Positions 1 to 8,678 of a stretch of DNA of 64,000 bases are shown piece by piece. The first letter of the stretch is position 1. Every line of letters starts with the position of its first letter. The stretch comes from Ancylobacter amanitiformis (lineage in GTDB: Bacteria; Pseudomonadota; Alphaproteobacteria; Rhizobiales; Xanthobacteraceae). Location: NCBI RefSeq assembly GCF_030814815.1, contig NZ_JAUSVR010000006.1:124001-188000 (forward strand). The letters are read 5' to 3'. The notes under the pieces are model-generated. The model was not told the origin of the DNA. It saw nothing but the letters and a program-made list of their open reading frames with translations, and ran no database searches. A program made the position numbers and the translations under genes.

Positions 1-37
1 CGCGGGCGTTCACGCGGGACGAAAGGGCGTCGGCCAT
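1..37 (-). CDS. edd: 5' end of a probable 6-phosphogluconate dehydratase gene (partial)
   Basis: Only the first 12 codons are inside the window, reading MADALSSRVNAR leftward off the edge. The ATG is preceded at 6 bases by a perfect GAGGAG ribosome site. It lies 90 bp downstream of the pgl stop on the same strand. zwf-pgl-edd is a common Entner-Doudoroff operon in Hyphomicrobiales, so edd is inferred from position; twelve residues cannot prove it. Confidence 0.5.
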   Translation of the reverse strand, partial: MADALSSRVNAR

Positions 38-127
38 GCGGCTCTCCTCAGAAAAGGCGGCGACCGGCCCCGGTTGGCCGGTCGTGGGGAAGCGGCGCCC
101 CGGCGGCGCCGCCGTCGCAGCTGGGCC

Positions 128-823
128 TTACGGGCACCAGTAGATGGCGAGCGGGCGCGCGGCCCGCAGCACGGCACGGATCGGCATGTCGGCGGCAGGG
201 CCTTCGCCCAACGCCTTTTCCAGCACGGGGCGCTTGGCCGCGCCTTCGATATGGAGCGCTAGCGCATCGGCGCCCAGCAGCACCGGCAGGGTGAGGGTGA
301 TGCGCGGCTCGCCGGCATCGGGCGCGTGCATCGGCAGCAGGCCGAGCGCGCCGTCCGGGTCCAGCGCTTCCGCGAGATGGTCGCCGCCGGGGAAGAAGGA
401 GGCGGTATGGCCGTCATCGCCCATGCCGAGCACGGCCGCCGCGAGCGGCCAGGCGAGATCCTCCAGCGCCTCGTTCACCGCGAACAGCCCCGCCTCCGGC
501 GTGGCGGCGTCATTGGCCAGCGGCACGAACCGCGCCGCCGCCGCCTTGCCCTTCAGGAGATGCTGGCGCACGAGCCGGGCGTTGGAACGCTCCGAGGTTT
601 CGCGCACCCAGCGCTCGTCGACCAGGGTGATGCCGACCTTCTCCCAGGGCAGGTCGCGGGTGGAGAGTTCCTCGAAGAAGCGCGTGGGCGTGCGTCCGCC
701 CGACACGGCAAGGCTCGCCAGCCCGTCGCGCGCGATCCGCGCCTGGAGCGCGTCGGCGACGAATTCCGCCAGCGCATGGGCGAGCGCAGCGCTATCGGGC
801 AGTTCGTGCAGCGTGTGGCTCAC
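128..823 (-). CDS. pgl: 6-phosphogluconolactonase
   Basis: Cytosolic hydrolase of 6-phosphogluconolactone to 6-phosphogluconate, the step after glucose-6-phosphate dehydrogenase. The 231-residue protein has the family landmarks SGGRTP near the N terminus, the VDERWV motif, and GMGDDGHTASFFPG in the C-terminal half. I chose the GTG start (protein begins MSHTLHELP) because GGAGAG lies just upstream and the length fits the family. The longer open frame extends into a dispersed palindromic repeat (MAPHRPASRATSPR) and is not credible. It is the middle gene of zwf-pgl-edd, but a 358-bp spacer full of repeats separates it from zwf. Confidence 0.93.
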   Translation of the reverse strand: MSHTLHELPDSAALAHALAEFVADALQARIARDGLASLAVSGGRTPTRFFEELSTRDLPWEKVGITLVDERWVRETSERSNARLVRQHLLKGKAAAARFVPLANDAATPEAGLFAVNEALEDLAWPLAAAVLGMGDDGHTASFFPGGDHLAEALDPDGALGLLPMHAPDAGEPRITLTLPVLLGADALALHIEGAAKRPVLEKALGEGPAADMPIRAVLRAARPLAIYWCP

Positions 824-905
824 GGTTCTCTCCAAACCTCGGCGCGCCGGCAGGGCGCCGTTCCGGAATTTTCGGGCGCCTGCCGCGCCCTCGCCTTGTA
901 TGTCC

Positions 906-1016
906 GCTCCCCATCGGGGAGAGGTGGCCCGCGAAGCGGGTCGGTGAGGGGCCACTCCATTGCGGAGCCGTGGCCCCCCCTCGCTCTAACCCTCTCCCCC
1001 ACGGGAGGGAGAGGGA
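906..1016. repeat. Dispersed palindromic repeat, copy 1 (zwf-pgl spacer)
   Basis: The left part is a CTCCCCATCGGGGAG hairpin followed by GTGGCCCGCGAAGCGGGTC and GGTGAGGGG. The right part ends in CCCTCTCCCCCACGGG and a GGGAGAGGG tail that can pair back to the left end. Four other copies occur in this window (around 30351, 35614, 48797 and 52185). It resembles the REP/BIME-like intergenic mosaic elements of rhizobial genomes; no transposase is present. Confidence 0.85.
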
Positions 1017-1096
1017 GTATCTCCCGCCGACGCCAAGGCACACCATCAAGCACAACTGCGCCATGCTGAAGGCCGGCCACAGGCGCCTTTGCGCGC

Positions 1097-1202
1097 CGTC
1101 TTCCAGCGATAGGCGCCGGTCAGGCGCCGTCTTCCAGCGATAGGCGCCGATCAGGCGCCGTCTTCCAGCCACAGGCGCCGGTCAGGCGCCGTCTTCCAGC
1201 CA
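1097..1202. repeat. 31-bp tandem repeat carrying copies of the zwf 3' end
   Basis: Units begin CGTCTTCCAGC at 1097, 1128, 1159 and 1190, an exact 31-bp period. Three units are nearly identical and the fourth runs into zwf. On the minus strand each unit encodes the last zwf codons (LEDGA) and a TGA stop, so the zwf terminus has been duplicated three times downstream of the true stop. The self-complementary GGCGCC pairs in each unit could fold into small hairpins. Confidence 0.9.
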
Positions 1203-2657
1203 CGTGCGGCCGTCGCGCTCGATGAGAGCGATGGAGGCGGAAGGGCCCCATGTGCCGGCCGTGTAGGGGCGTGGGGCCTCCTTGGCGTTGCGCCAGGCCT
1301 GGAGGATCGGATCGACCCATGTCCACGCCGCCTCCACCTCGTCGCGACGCATGAACAGGGTCTGGTTGCCGCGCACCACGTCGAGGATCAGGCGCTCATA
1401 GGCATCGGGATTGCGCACCTTGAACGCCTTGGCGAAGCTCATGTCGAGCGGCACATGGGTGAGGCGGATGCCGCCCGGGCCCGGATCCTTGATCATCAGC
1501 CACAGCTTGACGCCCTCGTCGGGCTGCAGGCGGATGACCAGCCGATTGGCCTCAAGCGGGCCGACCGCCTCGCCAAACACCGAGTGCGGCACCGGGCGGA
1601 AAGCCACCACGATCTCCGAGACGCGCGAGGCGAGGCGCTTGCCGGTGCGCAGGTAGAACGGCACGCCGGCCCAGCGCCAGTTCTCAACCTCCGCCTTGAC
1701 CGCGACGAAGGTCTCGGTCTGGCTACGAGAGGAGCCGAGTTCCTCGAGATAGCCGGGCACCGCGCCGCCCGCCGAGGCGCCGGCGCGATACTGGCCGCGC
1801 ACCGTGACGGACGCCATGTTGTGCTCGTCGATGGGCTTGAGCGCGCGCAGCACCTTCAGCTTCTCGTCGCGCACGGCGTCGGCGTCGAGCGAGTGGGGCG
1901 GCTCCATGGCGACCAGACACAGGAGCTGGAGCATGTGGTTCTGCACCATGTCGCGCAGGGCGCCGGCGGTGTCGTAATAGCCGGCACGCTCCTCGACCCC
2001 CAGCGCTTCGGCGACGGTGATCTGCACATGGTCGATATGGCCGTTGTTCCACAGCGGCTCGAACAGCGCATTGGCGAAGCGCAGCGCCATCAGGTTCTGC
2101 ACCGTCTCCTTACCGAGATAGTGGTCGATGCGGTACACGCGCTCTTCGGGGAAGATGCGCCCCACCTGCTCGTTCAGCGCCACGGCCGAGGCGAGGTCCT
2201 TGCCGATCGGCTTCTCGATGACCACCCGGCCCTTCTCGGCGAGGCCGTGTTTGCCGAGCTTCTCGCAGATCGGGCCGAACAGGGCGGGCGCGGTGGCGAG
2301 ATAATAGACCGGGATCATGTCGCCCTGCGCGGCGACCAGGCTCGCCAGATCCGACCAGCCGGGCTCGGCGTCGGCATCGGCCGCGACATAGAACAGGCGG
2401 GCGAGGAACTTCTCCACCGGCGAGCCGTCGAGCTGGCCGGAGGGGATGTGATCGACCAGCGCCTGATGGGCGAAGGCGCGGAACTCCTCATGGCTGAGGG
2501 CGCGGCGCGATACGCCGATAATGACCGCATTGTCGGGAATCTGCCCGTCGAGATCGCGATGGAACAGGGCGGGGATCAGCTTGCGCCGGGACAGGTCGCC
2601 CGTGGCGCCGAACACCGTCAGCACGAAGGGCGCGACCGGAATCAAGCGACTGGTCAT
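1182..2657 (-). CDS. zwf: Glucose-6-phosphate 1-dehydrogenase
   Basis: Oxidises glucose-6-phosphate to 6-phosphogluconolactone with NAD(P)+, the entry to the Entner-Doudoroff and oxidative pentose phosphate routes. At 491 residues it is full length. The N-terminal nucleotide fold has FGATGDLSRRKL, and the catalytic/substrate motif RIDHYLGKE with EKPIGKD just before it is intact. The ATG has AGGAG about 10 bases upstream. It leads the operon with pgl and probable edd. The last codons are the source of the tandem array immediately downstream. Confidence 0.97.
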   Translation of the reverse strand: MTSRLIPVAPFVLTVFGATGDLSRRKLIPALFHRDLDGQIPDNAVIIGVSRRALSHEEFRAFAHQALVDHIPSGQLDGSPVEKFLARLFYVAADADAEPGWSDLASLVAAQGDMIPVYYLATAPALFGPICEKLGKHGLAEKGRVVIEKPIGKDLASAVALNEQVGRIFPEERVYRIDHYLGKETVQNLMALRFANALFEPLWNNGHIDHVQITVAEALGVEERAGYYDTAGALRDMVQNHMLQLLCLVAMEPPHSLDADAVRDEKLKVLRALKPIDEHNMASVTVRGQYRAGASAGGAVPGYLEELGSSRSQTETFVAVKAEVENWRWAGVPFYLRTGKRLASRVSEIVVAFRPVPHSVFGEAVGPLEANRLVIRLQPDEGVKLWLMIKDPGPGGIRLTHVPLDMSFAKAFKVRNPDAYERLILDVVRGNQTLFMRRDEVEAAWTWVDPILQAWRNAKEAPRPYTAGTWGPSASIALIERDGRTWLEDGA

Positions 2658-2832
2658 GAAAGACGTCTCCTCATGTCGCCATGGCGCGGGAACAAGCAGT
2701 CACGACGAAGCCGGGCCCGGCCATGCCGCCCGTTTCGTCGCCGGCCCGCCTCCGGCTGCGCATACCTAGCAAAAACGATTCCGCAGTGCGACGCCTTACC
2801 GAGACGGGCGCACAGTCTGCCCCTCGGCTGCG

Positions 2833-2854
2833 GCGGATCGGTGACACGATCCGC
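2833..2854. promoter_or_regulatory. Palindrome upstream of zwf
   Basis: GCGGATCG and CGATCCGC are exact inverted repeats around a 6-base spacer, about 180 bp upstream of the zwf start. It may be an operator or a transcript hairpin; no cognate regulator is identifiable. Confidence 0.35.
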
Positions 2855-3044
2855 GGGTCCGAGCGTGCTGCAGTGCCGCAATATGGCGACAAAGTGGCGG
2901 ATGGGGTGGCGAAAATCGGGCGGCAGCCGGCACGGTCAACTATTGGTCGCCGGAGAGGCAAGGAGATGAGGACCTGTCAGGCACGGCCGCATCTCTGCGT
3001 CATCCGTGTACCGGCGTCCGTTCGCGTCGCTTGTTCGTTGGATA

Positions 3045-3160
3045 AAAAGCGTTATCTGGCAATGGCTTAATTAATAAGGTATGTATTCACACATTATGAA
3101 TTATTACGTATACCAAAGATGGAATACCAGATTCATTATTATTGGGATACGTAATACAAA
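3045..3160 (+). promoter_or_regulatory. AT-rich control region of the tct operon with repeated GGTATACC-like half-sites
   Basis: This is one of the few AT-rich stretches in the window. ATTACGTATACC (3103-3114) and GGGATACGTAAT (3144-3155) form an inverted repeat matching at 11 of 12 positions. Related half-sites occur at 3079 (GGTATGTA) and 3121 (GGAATACC). GTATAC-centred operators are typical of FCD-type GntR regulators, and such a gene lies at the end of this locus (7146), so autoregulatory-type control is inferred. Confidence 0.45.
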
Positions 3161-3380
3161 CTGTCATTGCACTGCACAATTCGACTTTAGAATTAATGCT
3201 TGGCTTCGGCGAAGTCTTGGTACAACTTATTCCACAGAGTAACCGGCAGAGAGACGAAGAAAAACTCGCCGGCTATCGCGGCTTCGCCCGGCCCGGGAGG
3301 CGGGAGACGAAGCCCAATCAGAAGAGCCGACCGAAAAAAGATCGGCAGTTCGCCAGAACCCTTTGGGAAGGAAACGCCAA

Positions 3381-4391
3381 ATGAAACATTTCCACGCGCT
3401 TGGCCTCGGTGCCGTTGCGGCGCTCGGTATGACCGCCTTGTCGATGCTGCCGGCATCGGCGGCCTGGGAGCCGACCAAGCCGGTCGAGTTCATCGTGCCG
3501 GCGGGCACGGGCGGCGGCGCCGACCAGATGGCCCGCACGCTTCAGGGCATCATCGCCAAGCACAGCCTGATGTCGACGCAGCTCGTCGTCATCAACAAGT
3601 CCGGTGGTGCCGGCGGCGAAGGCTTCCTGGATGTGAAGAACGCCAAGGGCAACCCGCACAAGATCGTCATCACCCTGTCCAACCTGTTCACCACCCCGCT
3701 CGCGACCGGCATTCCCTTCAACTGGAAGGACATGACCCCGGTCGCCATGCTGGCGCTGGACGAGTTCGTGCTGTGGGTGAACGCGTCCGAGCCCTACAAG
3801 ACCGCGGGTGACTATGTCGCCGCGATCAAGGCTGCGCCGGACGGCACCTTCAAGATGGGCGGCACCGGCTCCAAGTCGGAAGATCAGATCATCACCGTCG
3901 CCTTCGAGAAGGCCGTCGGCAAGAAGATGACCTACATCCCCTACAAGGGCGGCGGCGAAGTGGCCGTGCAACTGGTCGGCGGTCACATCAACTCGTCGGT
4001 CAACAACCCGATCGAGGCCGTCTCCCAGTGGCGCGGCGACAAGGTCCGTCCGCTCTGCGTGTTCGACTCCAAGACCCTTCCCTATACGGACAAGATCCTC
4101 GGCGACCTCTCCTGGTCCTCGGTTCCCACCTGCGTTTCCTCGGGTGTGGACGTCGAATATCTGATGCTGCGCGGTATCTTCATGCCGCCGGGCGTGACCG
4201 ACGAGCAGGTCGCCTATTTCGTCGAGCTGTTCAAGAAGGTCCGCGAGACCCCGGAATGGAAGCAGCTCATGAAGGATGGCGCGTTCAACCAGACCTTCAT
4301 GGCTGGTGCCGAGTTCAAGACCTGGCTTGAGGCCGCCGAGGCGACCCACAAGGGCCTGATGCAGGAAGCCGGCTTCATCGCCGGCAACTGA
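3381..4391 (+). CDS. tctC: Tripartite tricarboxylate transporter substrate-binding protein (Bug family)
   Basis: Periplasmic solute receptor of a TTT importer. The 336-residue preprotein starts MKHFHALGLG and has a signal peptide with a likely cut after PASA near residue 24. The mature protein opens WEPTKPVEFIVPAGTGGG, the typical Bug start. I preferred the ATG at 3381 over an in-frame start 18 bases upstream because GGAAGGA is well placed and the signal peptide is then clean. tctB and tctA follow on the same strand. The ligand, a small carboxylate, cannot be read from the sequence. Confidence 0.92.
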   Translation: MKHFHALGLGAVAALGMTALSMLPASAAWEPTKPVEFIVPAGTGGGADQMARTLQGIIAKHSLMSTQLVVINKSGGAGGEGFLDVKNAKGNPHKIVITLSNLFTTPLATGIPFNWKDMTPVAMLALDEFVLWVNASEPYKTAGDYVAAIKAAPDGTFKMGGTGSKSEDQIITVAFEKAVGKKMTYIPYKGGGEVAVQLVGGHINSSVNNPIEAVSQWRGDKVRPLCVFDSKTLPYTDKILGDLSWSSVPTCVSSGVDVEYLMLRGIFMPPGVTDEQVAYFVELFKKVRETPEWKQLMKDGAFNQTFMAGAEFKTWLEAAEATHKGLMQEAGFIAGN

Positions 4392-4442
4392 CGGGACGGC
4401 CGCGGTCGACAAGCAGACCGTTCGCGTCCCGCATCGTGACGA

Positions 4443-4481
4443 CCTTCGCCGCGGCTGGCTTCAGCCCCGCCGCGGCGAAGG
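4443..4481 (+). terminator. Hairpin in the tctC-tctB spacer
   Basis: CCTTCGCCGCGG and CCGCGGCGAAGG are perfect 12-bp arms around a 15-base loop, with no U-tract. Located between the receptor gene and the membrane genes, it is likely a processing or stabilising element that keeps tctC expression above tctBA. Confidence 0.6.
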
Positions 4482-4598
4482 CGCACGGCGCCTGACGCAG
4501 CTTCTGAAGCGCCAAACCTTGAAAATGCGTCGATCCACGGCTGACGGGGGAGATCCCCGCCGGACGGCCGACGCGTGAAAAAGTTCCGGAGTGAAACA

Positions 4599-5099
4599 AT
4601 GCAACAAGCACCCCACGGCGCGGGATCGGGGCCGACCCAGCGCAATGCCGAGATCGGTGTCGCCGTTCTGACGCTGCTCTTCGGCCTGATCGTCATCTAT
4701 GGCAGCACTCTGGTCGGCATCGGCTGGGGGTCGGACGGGCCGCAGGCGGGCTTCTTCCCGTTCTATGTCGGCCTGATCATCTGCGGCTGCAGCATCATCA
4801 ACCTCTTGCACGGACTGCGCGAGAACCCCACGGAACTGTTCAGCGAGTGGAGCCAGCTCGGCCAGGTTCTCCGGGTTCTCATCCCGACCGCAATCTATGT
4901 CGCGCTGGTGCCGTTCCTCGGCATCTACGTGCCGTCGGTGATTCTGATCTCGGTGTTCATGAAGTGGCTCGGCAAATACGGCACGCCGCTCACCCTGGCG
5001 GTGGCCTTGGGCGTTCCGGCCTTCTTCTACATCACGCTGGAGCGCTGGTTCCTCATCCCCTTGCCGAAGGGGCCTCTCGAGGCGTGGCTCGGACTCTGA
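4599..5099 (+). CDS. tctB: Tripartite tricarboxylate transporter small membrane subunit
   Basis: Small membrane protein of the TTT importer, 166 residues with about four hydrophobic helices (for example AEIGVAVLTLLFGLIVIYG, and TAIYVALVPFLGIYVPSVIL further on). It lies between the receptor and the large permease gene, as usual in this family. The ATG at 4599 follows GGAG at good distance; an in-frame GTG at 4575 lacks a ribosome site. Sequence conservation of TctB is low, so order and topology carry the assignment. Confidence 0.88.
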   Translation: MQQAPHGAGSGPTQRNAEIGVAVLTLLFGLIVIYGSTLVGIGWGSDGPQAGFFPFYVGLIICGCSIINLLHGLRENPTELFSEWSQLGQVLRVLIPTAIYVALVPFLGIYVPSVILISVFMKWLGKYGTPLTLAVALGVPAFFYITLERWFLIPLPKGPLEAWLGL

Positions 5100-5150
5100 C
5101 CAGACAATGAGGAAAAGGGGCCGGCTGACGCCGCCCAAGGGGAAGCGCCC

Positions 5151-6659
5151 ATGTTTGAGAATTTCATCAATCTTTACCACGGCTTTCATATAGCCGCCGA
5201 TCCGTTCAATATCCTGCTGATGGCGGTCGGCATCCTGCTCGGCGTCATCATCGGCGTGCTGCCGGGCCTCGGCGGGGCCAACGGCGTCGCCATCCTGCTG
5301 CCGCTCACCTTCTCCATGTCGCCGACCTCGGCGATCATCCTGTTGACCTGCATCTACTGGGGCGCTCTGTTCGGCGGCGCCATCACCTCGGTTCTGTTCA
5401 ACATTCCAGGCGAACCCTGGTCCGTGGCGACGACCTTCGACGGTCATCCCATGGCCCGCAACGGCAAGGCCGGCGAAGCGCTCACGGCGGCCTTCACCTC
5501 GTCCTTCGTCGGCGCCTTCGTCGCCGTCATCATGATCACGCTGATCGCCCCGCTCGTCGCGCAGTTCGCGTTGCAGTTCGGGCCAGCGGAGAAGTTCGCG
5601 GTCTATTTCCTCGCCTTTGCCTCGTTCGTCGGCATGAGCAAGGAACCGCCTGCGAAGACCATCGTGTCGATGATGATCGGCTTCGCGCTCGCCGCGGTCG
5701 GCCTCGACATGGTGACCGGTCAGCTTCGCCTGACCTTCGGCTCCACCGAACTGCTCAACGGCTTCGACTTCCTCATCGCGGTCATCGGCCTGTTCGGCAT
5801 CGGTGAAATCCTGCTCACCATGGAAGAGGGCCTGGAGTTCCGCGGCAAGGCGGCCAAGATCGATCCGCGGATCGTGTGGAAGACCTGGAAGACGCTACCG
5901 AAATACTGGGCGACCTCGCTGCGCTCCTGCATCATCGGCTGCTGGATGGGCATCACCCCCGCCGGCGCCACCCCGGCCTCCTTCATGGCCTATGGCGTTG
6001 CCAAGCGCATCTCCAAGAATGGCAAGAACTTCGGCAATGGCGAGATCGAGGGCGTCATCGCGCCGGAGACCGCCGCCCATGCCGCCGGCACCTCGGCCAT
6101 GCTGCCCATGCTCGCGCTGGGCGTCCCTGGCTCGCCGACCGCTGCCGTTCTGCTCGGCGGCCTGCTGATCTGGGGTCTCCAGCCCGGTCCGATGCTGTTC
6201 GTCGAACAGTCCGAGTTCGTGTGGGGTCTCATCGCCTCCATGTATCTCGGCAACGTCGTCGGCCTCATCCTCGTCCTGACGACGGTTCCGCTGTTCGCCT
6301 CGATCCTGCGCATCCCCTTCTCGATCATCGCCCCGGTGATCCTGGTGATCTGCGCGATCGGCGCCTACACGGTGAACAACAACGTGTTCGACGTCATCAT
6401 GATGCTGGTGTTCGGCGTGCTCGGCTACGTGCTGAAGAAGACCAACTACCCGCTGGCGCCGCTGGTTCTGGCCATCGTGCTCGGTGACAGCGCCGAAGAG
6501 GCTTTCCGCCAGTCGCTGCTCTCCTCGGGTGGCTCGCTCGGGATTTTCTTCTCCAACGGGCTGGTGAGCACGATCATGGGTATCGGCATCATCGCCGGTA
6601 TCTGGCCGCTGCTGCAGATCGCGCTGAACCGGTTCCGCCGGGTCGCGCAGCCGGCGTGA
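5151..6659 (+). CDS. tctA: Tripartite tricarboxylate transporter large permease subunit
   Basis: Twelve-helix-class inner-membrane permease, 502 residues. It has the TctA N-terminal signature GVLPGLGGANGVAILLPLTF, GALFGGAITSVLFNIPGEP, and a second G-x-x-P region MGITPAGATPASFMAYG. It uses the ion gradient to import the solute delivered by the tctC product. The gene starts 51 bp after tctB and is followed by two strong hairpins, marking the operon end. Confidence 0.95.
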   Translation: MFENFINLYHGFHIAADPFNILLMAVGILLGVIIGVLPGLGGANGVAILLPLTFSMSPTSAIILLTCIYWGALFGGAITSVLFNIPGEPWSVATTFDGHPMARNGKAGEALTAAFTSSFVGAFVAVIMITLIAPLVAQFALQFGPAEKFAVYFLAFASFVGMSKEPPAKTIVSMMIGFALAAVGLDMVTGQLRLTFGSTELLNGFDFLIAVIGLFGIGEILLTMEEGLEFRGKAAKIDPRIVWKTWKTLPKYWATSLRSCIIGCWMGITPAGATPASFMAYGVAKRISKNGKNFGNGEIEGVIAPETAAHAAGTSAMLPMLALGVPGSPTAAVLLGGLLIWGLQPGPMLFVEQSEFVWGLIASMYLGNVVGLILVLTTVPLFASILRIPFSIIAPVILVICAIGAYTVNNNVFDVIMMLVFGVLGYVLKKTNYPLAPLVLAIVLGDSAEEAFRQSLLSSGGSLGIFFSNGLVSTIMGIGIIAGIWPLLQIALNRFRRVAQPA

Positions 6660-7145
6660 TCGATGGAGCGGGCGGCGTTCCTTGCCGCCCGCCATGTCGA
6701 CGGAAGGCCGTCGACCAAGGCTGACGTCGCAAGACGCACGTCCGGTCGACGACAGTTCCAGAGTGGACGCCAGATCCGGGCTCGATCCGGGCCCGGACTG
6801 CCGTCCCGCCGCGATCCCGGTCGCGGCGATCCTTTCAAGAGCCGGCGCCATGCCCCCCCGGGATTTTCCGGCGGGCATGGCGCCATGCCCATGCGAAGAG
6901 CGGCACGGCTGCTCCCCGCCGGCTCCCTCGCCCCCCGGAGAGCGGAGATCGGGCAAAACGGGCGCCTGGGCGCCGCGCGGCCGCCCGGCAAAGAAGGTGG
7001 CACGCGAGCGTCGGGCGGTACCGTACGGGAACGGGGTATGGGAGGGATTGCCAATGTTCTGCACCTACAAGCTGCACGCCCGGCGCCGGGGGATCCCGCG
7101 GTCCGGCCCGGGTCCCGCGACGCCGCAGCGGGGGGTGCGAGCGCG
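6660..7145. other. GC-rich spacer between tctA and the GntR gene
   Basis: It holds two tandem hairpins (6668-6715) and a palindromic GGCATGGCGCCATGCC near 6877. An open frame runs through the whole spacer in frame with the GntR gene, but it has no ribosome site, no family resemblance and arginine-rich composition, so I treat it as non-coding. Confidence 0.6.
6668..6715 (+). terminator. Double hairpin after tctA
   Basis: GCGGGCGGC (6668-6676) pairs with GCCGCCCGC (6684-6692) around a 7-base loop. GTCGACGG (6696-6703) then pairs with CCGTCGAC (6708-6715) around AAGG. There is no U-tract, but two perfect hairpins begin 8 bases after the stop. Confidence 0.65.
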
Positions 7146-7877
7146 ATGATGAGTGCCGACACCACCATCCGCCGCATCAATGGCGGGGCCGCCAAGCTCT
7201 CGGTGGCGCCGCTCGAGGACACCTCGACCTTCAAGAACCGCGCCTATAGCGCGCTCAAGGAGGTCATCGTCTCGCTCAACATCTACGACCAGCCGCACGA
7301 GGTGCGTCTGGACGAGCGCCAGCTTGCGCAGAGCCTCGGGGTCAGCCGCACGCCGGTACGCGAGGCCATGGCCCAGCTGGAGCGCGAGGGCTTCGTCCAC
7401 TCGGTGCCGCGTCGCGGCATCTATGTGGTGCGCAAGACCAAGCGCGAGGTGATCGAGATGATCCAGGTCTGGGCGGCGCTGGAGAGCCTCGCTGCCCGGC
7501 TCATCACCCAGCAGGCGAGCGACGACGAGATCGCGCGGCTGCGGCACATGTTCGCCTCCTTCGAGGAAGACCAGCACACTCCGCATGCCCGGCTGGACGA
7601 GTATTCCGAGGTGAACATCCAGTTCCACCAGACGATCATCGCCATGGGGGGGAACGGGATACTGGTCAATCTGGCCGAGAACCTGTTCACCCACATGCGC
7701 ATGATCCGCCGCAAGACGATCGGCGAGGAGGATCGGGCCGACCGTTCGATCCAGGATCATCTCGCCATCATCCAGGCGCTGGAGGCGCGTGACGCCGAAC
7801 TGGCGGAGACGCTGGTGCGCAATCACGCGCTCGGGCTGGCCGAGCACGTCGCCCGCTTCGCCGACTATCTGGAGTAA
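7146..7877 (+). CDS. GntR-family transcriptional regulator (FadR/FCD subfamily)
   Basis: DNA-binding repressor of 243 residues. It has a winged helix at about residues 25-90 (ERQLAQSLGVSRTPVREAM, then RRGIYVVRK) followed by an all-helical FCD ligand domain with the metal-site style pattern of Asp/His residues (NIQFHQTII, DHLAIIQALEARD). The start is one of two adjacent ATGs. It probably controls the tctCBA operon upstream and may bind the GTATAC-type half-sites around 3080-3155. Confidence 0.88.
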   Translation: MMSADTTIRRINGGAAKLSVAPLEDTSTFKNRAYSALKEVIVSLNIYDQPHEVRLDERQLAQSLGVSRTPVREAMAQLEREGFVHSVPRRGIYVVRKTKREVIEMIQVWAALESLAARLITQQASDDEIARLRHMFASFEEDQHTPHARLDEYSEVNIQFHQTIIAMGGNGILVNLAENLFTHMRMIRRKTIGEEDRADRSIQDHLAIIQALEARDAELAETLVRNHALGLAEHVARFADYLE

Positions 7878-7913
7878 GGCGGGCCGCCTCGCGCGGCACT
7901 GGATCAAGCGGAC

Positions 7914-7942
7914 AGCCGGCGGGCACCAAGGGCCCGCCGGCT
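7914..7942 (+). terminator. Terminator-like hairpin after the GntR gene
   Basis: AGCCGGCGGGC and GCCCGCCGGCT are perfect 11-bp arms around ACCAAGG, 36 bp past the stop. No long U-tract follows. Confidence 0.65.
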
Positions 7943-8116
7943 TCGTCGTGTCCGGCCGGTGTTGCGCGGTTGCACGCCGGCGCGCAGGCGTGCGCCCACC
8001 CGTGCGCGGCTCGTTGCACCCCGCAATTGATTCCGCTACGCAGAAATACGAAGGGCCAAGCTTAGCCCCGATCCCAAACCCGATCATCTTTCGCGCCTGC
8101 AGGAGAGCCGAGCGGC

Positions 8117-8587
8117 ATGCTGCGCACCTTGACCGATTTCATCTCCGAGATTGCCGGCGGGGCCCGCGAGAGCACCTTCGCCGAGAATGACTATCGGCTC
8201 GCCGCGGCGGCGTTGCTGGTGCATGTCGTGACGATTGACGGCGTGGTGGGCGAGGATGAGATGGCCCGGCTGCGCGGCATCCTGGGCCGCCGTTTCGAGC
8301 TTGGCGAGGACGATGCCGGGCGGCTTCTGGAAGCGGCCATCGCGCGCGACGCGGAAGCTGTCGACCTCTACGCTTTCACCAGCGTGCTCAACCGGGCGCT
8401 GGATGAAGAGGGGCGCAAGCGCATTGTCGAGATGATGTTCGAGGTGGCCTATGCCGATGGCGGGCTCACTGAATTCGAGGACAATCTCGTGTGGCGCGCC
8501 GCGGAACTGCTGAACGTGAGTTCGCGCGACCGGGTGCAGCTGCGCAAGACCGTGCGCGACGCGGCCGGCGACGCCGGCGAGGAATAA
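8117..8587 (+). CDS. TerB-like (tellurite resistance B superfamily) protein
   Basis: All-helical cytosolic protein of 156 residues in the TerB-like superfamily: N-terminal ALLVHVVTIDGVVGEDE, with acidic residues resembling the metal-binding site, and the mirrored C-terminal EVAYADGGLTEFEDNLVWRA. Such stand-alone TerB proteins are widespread in alphaproteobacteria and have no established function; resistance to tellurite should not be assumed. GGAG lies 12 bases before the ATG. Confidence 0.85.
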   Translation: MLRTLTDFISEIAGGARESTFAENDYRLAAAALLVHVVTIDGVVGEDEMARLRGILGRRFELGEDDAGRLLEAAIARDAEAVDLYAFTSVLNRALDEEGRKRIVEMMFEVAYADGGLTEFEDNLVWRAAELLNVSSRDRVQLRKTVRDAAGDAGEE

Positions 8588-8678
8588 GCTCGGTCGCGGT
8601 CTTGAGGCGGCCGGAATCTGGCGTCATCCTTGCCTGTCGGCTGAGACGAATCGCTCGCTACAGGTCTGCTCACGAAAG

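Larger units (their letters stand above)
2658..3380. other. Intergenic region between divergent zwf and tctC
   Basis: No convincing gene: the open frames here lack ribosome sites and known motifs. It holds a 22-bp palindrome (2833-2854) in the zwf upstream region and a sharply AT-rich stretch (about 3045-3200) with several GGTATACC-like half-sites that probably contains the tctC promoter. Confidence 0.7.

Noticed and set aside
1090-1202. 31-bp repeats considered as a CRISPR array
   Set aside because: Units are directly adjacent without spacers and match the zwf coding end; no cas genes nearby.
2681-3384. Short open frames in the zwf-tctC spacer (for example 2681-3070 and 3142-3384)
   Set aside because: They cross the AT-rich control region or the zwf upstream palindrome, lack ribosome sites and have no recognisable domain.
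6663-7145. 161-codon N-terminal extension of the GntR regulator
   Set aside because: GntR domain proteins start close to the winged helix; the extension covers two hairpins and has no ribosome site or similarity.
8117-8587. Tellurite resistance determinant
   Set aside because: Only a TerB-like domain is present; no terACDEZ genes accompany it, so a resistance role is not supported.
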